Origin: JBHIBR01 sp046759145 [NCBI: Nitrospinota bacterium]
Lineage (GTDB): Bacteria; UBA8248
DNA length: 7,730 bases
Reading direction: 5' to 3'
Assembly: GCA_046759145.1 (NCBI GenBank)
Contig: JBHIBR010000073.1
Location: 1 to 7,730 of the forward strand
In this document: positions 6,039-7,730 of the stretch, piece after piece
Layout of the letters: each line of letters opens with the position of its first letter
Numbering within the stretch: position 1 is the stretch's first letter
Notes under the pieces: model-generated
Told to the model about the DNA's origin: nothing
The model's input: only the letters and a program-made list of their open reading frames with translations
The model's database searches: none
Made by a program: the position numbers and the translations under genes

Positions 6039-6137
6039 AGTGAATTTCCTTTTAGACAAAGTATTTCTCCTGGGCGGATACATTATCATGAAAGAGATTG
6101 CTCTTGGCGAAAAATTTTCCAAAAAGGAAAATTCACT
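6039..6137. promoter_or_regulatory. Paired inverted boxes in the nuclease/HTH divergent control region
   Basis: AGTGAATTTCCTTTT (6039-6053) and AAAAGGAAAATTCACT (6122-6137) are inverted copies differing by one inserted A. Each therefore reads AAAAGGAAA(A)TTCACT toward its own gene, ending 11 bases before the nuclease ATG and 2 bases before the HTH ATG. The right box also lies in a tighter palindrome: AATTTTCC (6113-6120), five A, GGAAAATT (6126-6133). This overlaps the HTH Shine-Dalgarno AAGGA (6124-6128). The region is far more AT-rich than its surroundings. An operator pair for the HTH protein, giving joint control and self-repression, is the natural reading but is inferred. Confidence 0.6.
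6082..6110 (-). promoter_or_regulatory. Promoter for the nuclease gene
   Basis: On the - strand TCGCCA (6105-6110, 4 of 6 to TTGACA), a 17-base spacer and GATAAT (6082-6087, 5 of 6 to TATAAT) form a plausible sigma-70 promoter. It would start near 6075 and give a leader of nearly 50 bases that includes the left inverted box. For the HTH gene the best rightward match is TTGGCG (6104-6109), 17 bases, GAAAAT (6127-6132), which would give an almost leaderless message and overlaps the palindrome. Confidence 0.45.
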
Positions 6138-6139
6138 AT

Positions 6140-6517
6140 ATGGAAATCGGCGAGCGACTGCGAATGCGTAGGCTGACGCTGGGTCTCCAGCAGAAGGTCG
6201 TGGCCGCCGACGCGGGCATTGCCATCACCCACCTGTCGGAATTTGAGCGCGGGAAAAGGGGGGTCTCCCTCGAGGTCTTGGGGCGTATCGCGGCCGTCTT
6301 GGGCTTACGCCTTGAATTCGCCGAAGCGTCAGCCGAAGGCGTCCGCGAGAGCCCTGCACCCTATGGCTTGCCCCCGAAACCGTCGAGCGCCGCCCAGCGC
6401 CGAATCCTCGATGCCACTGAGGACCCAAAGCTCCTTCGGGAGATCGAAAATCACATAAAGCGGTATCGCCTCGCCCAAGAGGCCCTGGAGCGCCGGGCCC
6501 GAAGGCGCAGGCGCTAG
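6140..6517 (+). CDS. Cro/CI (XRE) family helix-turn-helix transcriptional regulator
   Basis: This 125-residue protein begins with a five-helix HTH domain of the Cro/CI type. IGERLRMRRLTLGLQQKVVAADAGIAITHLSEFERGKRGVSLEVLGRIAAVLGLRLEF (residues 3-60) is split here for description: helix 1 at 3-14, the HTH pair at about 17-36 with the family ERGKR turn, and closing helices ending in LGLRLEF. A Pro/Ser-rich linker (about 67-84) follows, then a helical tail (EDPKLLREIENHIKRYRLAQEALERR) ending in six consecutive arginines, likely for oligomerisation or nucleic-acid contact. ATG 6140 is preceded by AAGGA at 11 bases. Upstream in-frame TTG 6098 would add residues not typical of the family. It is divergent from the nuclease and likely controls both through the inverted boxes, as controller proteins do in restriction systems; no methylase is present. 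Confidence 0.85.
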   Translation: MEIGERLRMRRLTLGLQQKVVAADAGIAITHLSEFERGKRGVSLEVLGRIAAVLGLRLEFAEASAEGVRESPAPYGLPPKPSSAAQRRILDATEDPKLLREIENHIKRYRLAQEALERRARRRRR

Positions 6518-6523
6518 TCCCCC

Positions 6524-6817
6524 ATGCCCGCTATCTTCCGCCGCAAGGGCGGGCAGGGGGAGGCCTGGCGTGGTGGCGGATCGGCGCGAGGCTTGCTCGC
6601 CGGGCCCGTCCACCTGCGCCCCGAATCCCTGCGGGCCGAGGTAGACCGCCTTTCGGCCTGGCAAACGGATATTAAACGGCAAGCGCCGGGAATCGGGGGG
6701 CAAAAGGGGGAAAGAGAAGGGAAATGGCCCCGCCCCCCACGGGCAGGGGCAGGTCCCTCAAAACCTTACGAGAAGCAAAAAAATGGGAGAAAGCGGGGGC
6801 CTCGACAGGGGCGTTAG
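6524..6817 (+). CDS. Possible small basic protein downstream of the HTH gene (uncertain)
   Basis: An open frame of 97 codons starts 6 bases after the HTH stop, so translation could be coupled. No Shine-Dalgarno is visible and no family is recognised. The middle (GPVHLRPESLRAEVDRLSAWQTDIKRQ, residues about 27-53) looks like a real amphipathic helix region; the rest is Gly/Arg/Pro-rich, as out-of-frame GC-rich DNA often is. The last 13 residues, KNGRKRGPRQGR and neighbours, are encoded by the right 40-base repeat, and the TAG lies at the repeat end. This frame runs antisense through the leftward terminator. It may equally be untranslated 3' sequence; bases 6518-6775 hold nothing else I can support. 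Confidence 0.22.
   Translation: MPAIFRRKGGQGEAWRGGGSARGLLAGPVHLRPESLRAEVDRLSAWQTDIKRQAPGIGGQKGEREGKWPRPPRAGAGPSKPYEKQKNGRKRGPRQGR
6776..6815. repeat. Right copy of the exact 40-base direct repeat
   Basis: Identical to 5596-5635 in all 40 bases and in the same orientation. Unlike the left copy, this one belongs to a complete long hairpin (6784-6850) whose other arm lies outside the repeat. That suggests the right site is the original locus and the left copy is the transferred or duplicated end. Confidence 0.95.
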
Positions 6818-6850
6818 GGGAGGAAAGCCGAGGAATCCCCGTTTCTCCCA
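6777..6850 (-). terminator. Strong intrinsic terminator for leftward transcription
   Basis: Reading leftward, TGGGAGAAA (6842-6850) and CGGGG (6837-6841) pair with CCCCG (6794-6798) and TTTCTCCCA (6784-6792): 14 pairs with one bulged base. An inner CCTCG/CGAGG stem (6829-6833 with 6800-6804) is separated by a small internal loop. Seven T (6777-6783) follow the stem directly. It is downstream of the zinc-ribbon gene, about 150 bases after its stop, and would also shield the HTH region from that transcript. Confidence 0.8.
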
Positions 6851-6873
6851 ATCTCTAGACTTCCGAGATTTTT
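6850..6873 (+). terminator. Weak intrinsic terminator downstream of the HTH gene
   Basis: AATCTC (6850-6855) pairs with GAGATT (6865-6870) across a 9-base loop, and the T-run spans 6869-6873. The stem is short and AT-rich, so efficiency may be low. It abuts the leftward terminator, so the two transcripts would end at nearly the same place. Bases 6874-6997 beyond it hold only purine-rich sequence, a TTATTCCG direct repeat and a small hairpin CTAGAA/TTCTAG (6964-6978). Confidence 0.4.
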
Positions 6874-6997
6874 AACGCCGGTGGGTGGGATTTATTCCGG
6901 GGGCTTATTCCGAAGGAGGCGAGTAGGAGGAGGCCCGGGGGGGAGGCCTTCCCTCACCGGGTTCTAGAAGGTTTCTAGCTGAGAGCCTGGGTCTCAC

Positions 6998-7207
6998 TCA
7001 CTGCGCCCGCGGGGCCGCCTCGCGGAACACCTTCACCTGGCATCGAACCACCCAAGAGGAGAGAAACTGCTCCACCTCTTCCACATAGCACCGGTCGCAC
7101 ATCCTGCCGGCCGCCGCCGTCGGCTGGCCGGGCACCGGAAGGCGCTGGTCCGAAATGGATGCCCAGACCAGCTCGCCGCAGCGAGTGCACCGGAAGAGGC
7201 TCTTCAT
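6998..7207 (-). CDS. Small zinc-ribbon-like protein
   Basis: A 69-residue protein with two cysteine pairs, CTRC (7-10) and CDRC (37-40), separated by 26 residues, the layout of a zinc ribbon that binds one zinc. Such small proteins often act as regulators or protein-protein adaptors; the specific family is not recognised. The C-terminal part after the second pair (YVEEVEQFLSSWVVRCQVKVF) looks helical then beta, with an extra Cys at 56. The start is well supported: GGGAGG lies 8 bases before ATG 7207. It sits behind a consensus sigma-54 promoter and in front of a strong terminator about 150 bases past its stop, so it is probably a single-gene transcript under activator control. It is divergent from the PLP enzyme gene, 276 bases away. 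Confidence 0.7.
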   Translation of the reverse strand: MKSLFRCTRCGELVWASISDQRLPVPGQPTAAAGRMCDRCYVEEVEQFLSSWVVRCQVKVFREAAPRAQ

Positions 7208-7254
7208 GGGGTAGACCTCCCTGCCAGAATCCAGCCCGTACGAACTTCTTCCAG

Positions 7255-7270
7255 AGCAACCTGCGTGCCA
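7255..7270 (-). promoter_or_regulatory. Sigma-54 (RpoN) promoter for the zinc-ribbon gene
   Basis: On the - strand the sequence is TGGCAC-GCAGG-TTGCT, a full match to the sigma-54 core TGGCAC-N5-TTGCW with correct GG/GC spacing. Transcription would start about 12 bases downstream of the -12 element, near 7244, leaving a leader of about 37 bases that contains the Shine-Dalgarno. Sigma-54 promoters need an enhancer-binding activator, usually bound 80-150 bases upstream. Confidence 0.7.
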
Positions 7271-7335
7271 TGGGCGAGATTCCCCGAATTCAGCCGATTC
7301 TGGCTAACCCACTGATAGTTGGCCGGAGTTCCCAT

Positions 7336-7378
7336 GACAATTTGTCTCAGAGCCCGGGGGGCCACCCGGGGCCGGGTG
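7336..7378. promoter_or_regulatory. Two palindromes, candidate activator or operator sites
   Basis: GACAA-T-TTGTC (7336-7346) is a perfect 5+1+5 palindrome. CACCCGG-GG-CCGGGTG (7363-7378) is a perfect 7+2+7 palindrome. They are centred about 97 and 127 bases upstream of the predicted sigma-54 start, the usual distance for enhancer-binding activators. They are equally 105-140 bases upstream of the PLP enzyme start, so they could serve either gene. No known binding consensus was recognised. Confidence 0.45.
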
Positions 7379-7404
7379 ACAAAAAGCCCCTAGCCGGATG
7401 CTCC

Positions 7405-7431
7405 CAAGGACAGTTGCCCTTGTGGTAAAGT
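7405..7431 (+). promoter_or_regulatory. Extended -10 promoter with overlapping inverted repeat
   Basis: TG-G-TAAAGT (7423-7431) matches the extended -10 form TGnTATAAT with 4 of 6 in the hexamer. No -35 is evident. In its place sits CAAGG (7405-7409) inverted against CCTTG (7418-7422), which could hold a regulator. The leader to GTG 7484 would be about 45 bases. Confidence 0.35.
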
Positions 7432-7483
7432 GGCCCGCGGGTATCCCGTTTTCCATCGGCAAACCTCGGGAGGAACCGACCCA

Positions 7484-7730
7484 GTGGCCCCCTCCATCCC
7501 CATCGCCGACCTGGAGCTCCCACTGCCTGCACGGGCTCTCTCCAAGGAGGACATCGAGACCCCCGCGCTCCTCGTGGACATTGCGACGATGGAGAGGAAC
7601 CTCGCGCGGATGGCCGAGTTCTTCCGGGGCACCAGGGTCCGCCTCCGCCCCCACACCAAGACCCACAAGTGCCCCCTCCTCGCCCACAAGCAGCTTGCCC
7701 TCGGCGCGACCGGAGTGTGCTGCCAGAAGG
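7484..7730 (+). CDS. PLP-dependent D-threonine aldolase / D-serine dehydratase-like enzyme, N-terminal part
   Basis: The first 82 codons are present; the window ends within the gene. The sequence matches the alanine-racemase-like N-terminal barrel of the DSD1/D-threonine aldolase family, which acts on D-amino acids such as D-threonine or D-serine using pyridoxal phosphate. Seen: the family opening DIETPALLVDIATMERNLARM (residues 23-43, shortened here to its key run TPALLVD) and RPHTKTHK (55-62), in which Lys59 is the expected PLP-binding lysine. The start is GTG 7484, with GGGAGG (7468-7473) 10 bases upstream. About 20 residues precede the family core. The exact substrate cannot be told without the C-terminal domain, which carries the metal-site residues in D-threonine aldolase and D-serine dehydratase. 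Confidence 0.83.
   Translation, partial: MAPSIPIADLELPLPARALSKEDIETPALLVDIATMERNLARMAEFFRGTRVRLRPHTKTHKCPLLAHKQLALGATGVCCQK

Noticed and set aside
5596-6815. The two 40-base repeats as a CRISPR array
   Set aside because: Only two copies 1180 bases apart with genes between them; no short regular spacers and no cas genes.
6784-6850. 67-base hairpin as a tRNA-like gene
   Set aside because: The end stem GGGAGAA/TTCTCCC looks like an acceptor stem, but there is no T-loop, anticodon arm or D-arm; T7 after the stem on the - strand marks an intrinsic terminator.
6799-6880. Integron attC site
   Set aside because: GTTAGGG and a nearby TTTTAAC loosely recall core sites, but the R box fails the GTTRRRY/RYYYAAC rules and no integrase is visible.
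6975-7271. - strand 98-codon open frame overlapping the zinc-ribbon gene
   Set aside because: Different frame without the cysteine motif; its start has no Shine-Dalgarno and lies in the sigma-54 promoter.

Overview
The window is GC-rich bacterial DNA with tightly packed genes and strong G/C third-position bias. It suggests a Gram-negative lineage: there is a consensus sigma-54 promoter, and the EF-G resembles by eye the divergent paralogues known from deltaproteobacteria, planctomycetes and spirochaetes. I cannot name the taxon; a deltaproteobacterial or related uncultured phylum (Rokubacteria/Tectomicrobia-like) is a guess.

Layout. 1-218: no recognisable gene, one diverged copy of a 39-base hairpin repeat. 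219-917 (+): pyrE, orotate phosphoribosyltransferase, whose first ~44 codons are made largely of three tandem copies of that repeat. 994-2169 (+): MFS transporter. 2273-3358 (+): Gfo/Idh/MocA-type oxidoreductase with its own likely promoter. 3363-3390: hairpin between convergent genes. 3401-5446 (-): EF-G-like translational GTPase with a sigma-70-like promoter and a hairpin/T-tract leader. 5596-6815: a module of a staphylococcal-nuclease-like protein (-) and a Cro/CI-type HTH regulator (+), divergently transcribed from an AT-rich, inverted-repeat-rich control region and flanked by an exact 40-base direct repeat. 6784-6850: a strong intrinsic terminator for leftward transcription, containing the right copy of that repeat. 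6998-7207 (-): small CxxC/CxxC zinc-ribbon-like protein behind a textbook sigma-54 promoter. 7484-end (+): N-terminal part of a PLP-dependent D-threonine-aldolase/D-serine-dehydratase-like enzyme.

How the parts fit. pyrE, EF-G, the transporter and the two metabolic enzymes look like ordinary chromosomal genes. The nuclease/regulator pair between the two 40-base repeats looks like an acquired cassette: two genes, a shared control region with matching boxes in front of each, and duplicated ends that lie in the terminators. No integrase or transposase is visible. The most noteworthy items are the repeat-derived N-terminus of pyrE, the repeat-bounded nuclease/HTH module, the sigma-54-driven zinc-ribbon gene, and the unusual domain IV tip of the EF-G.
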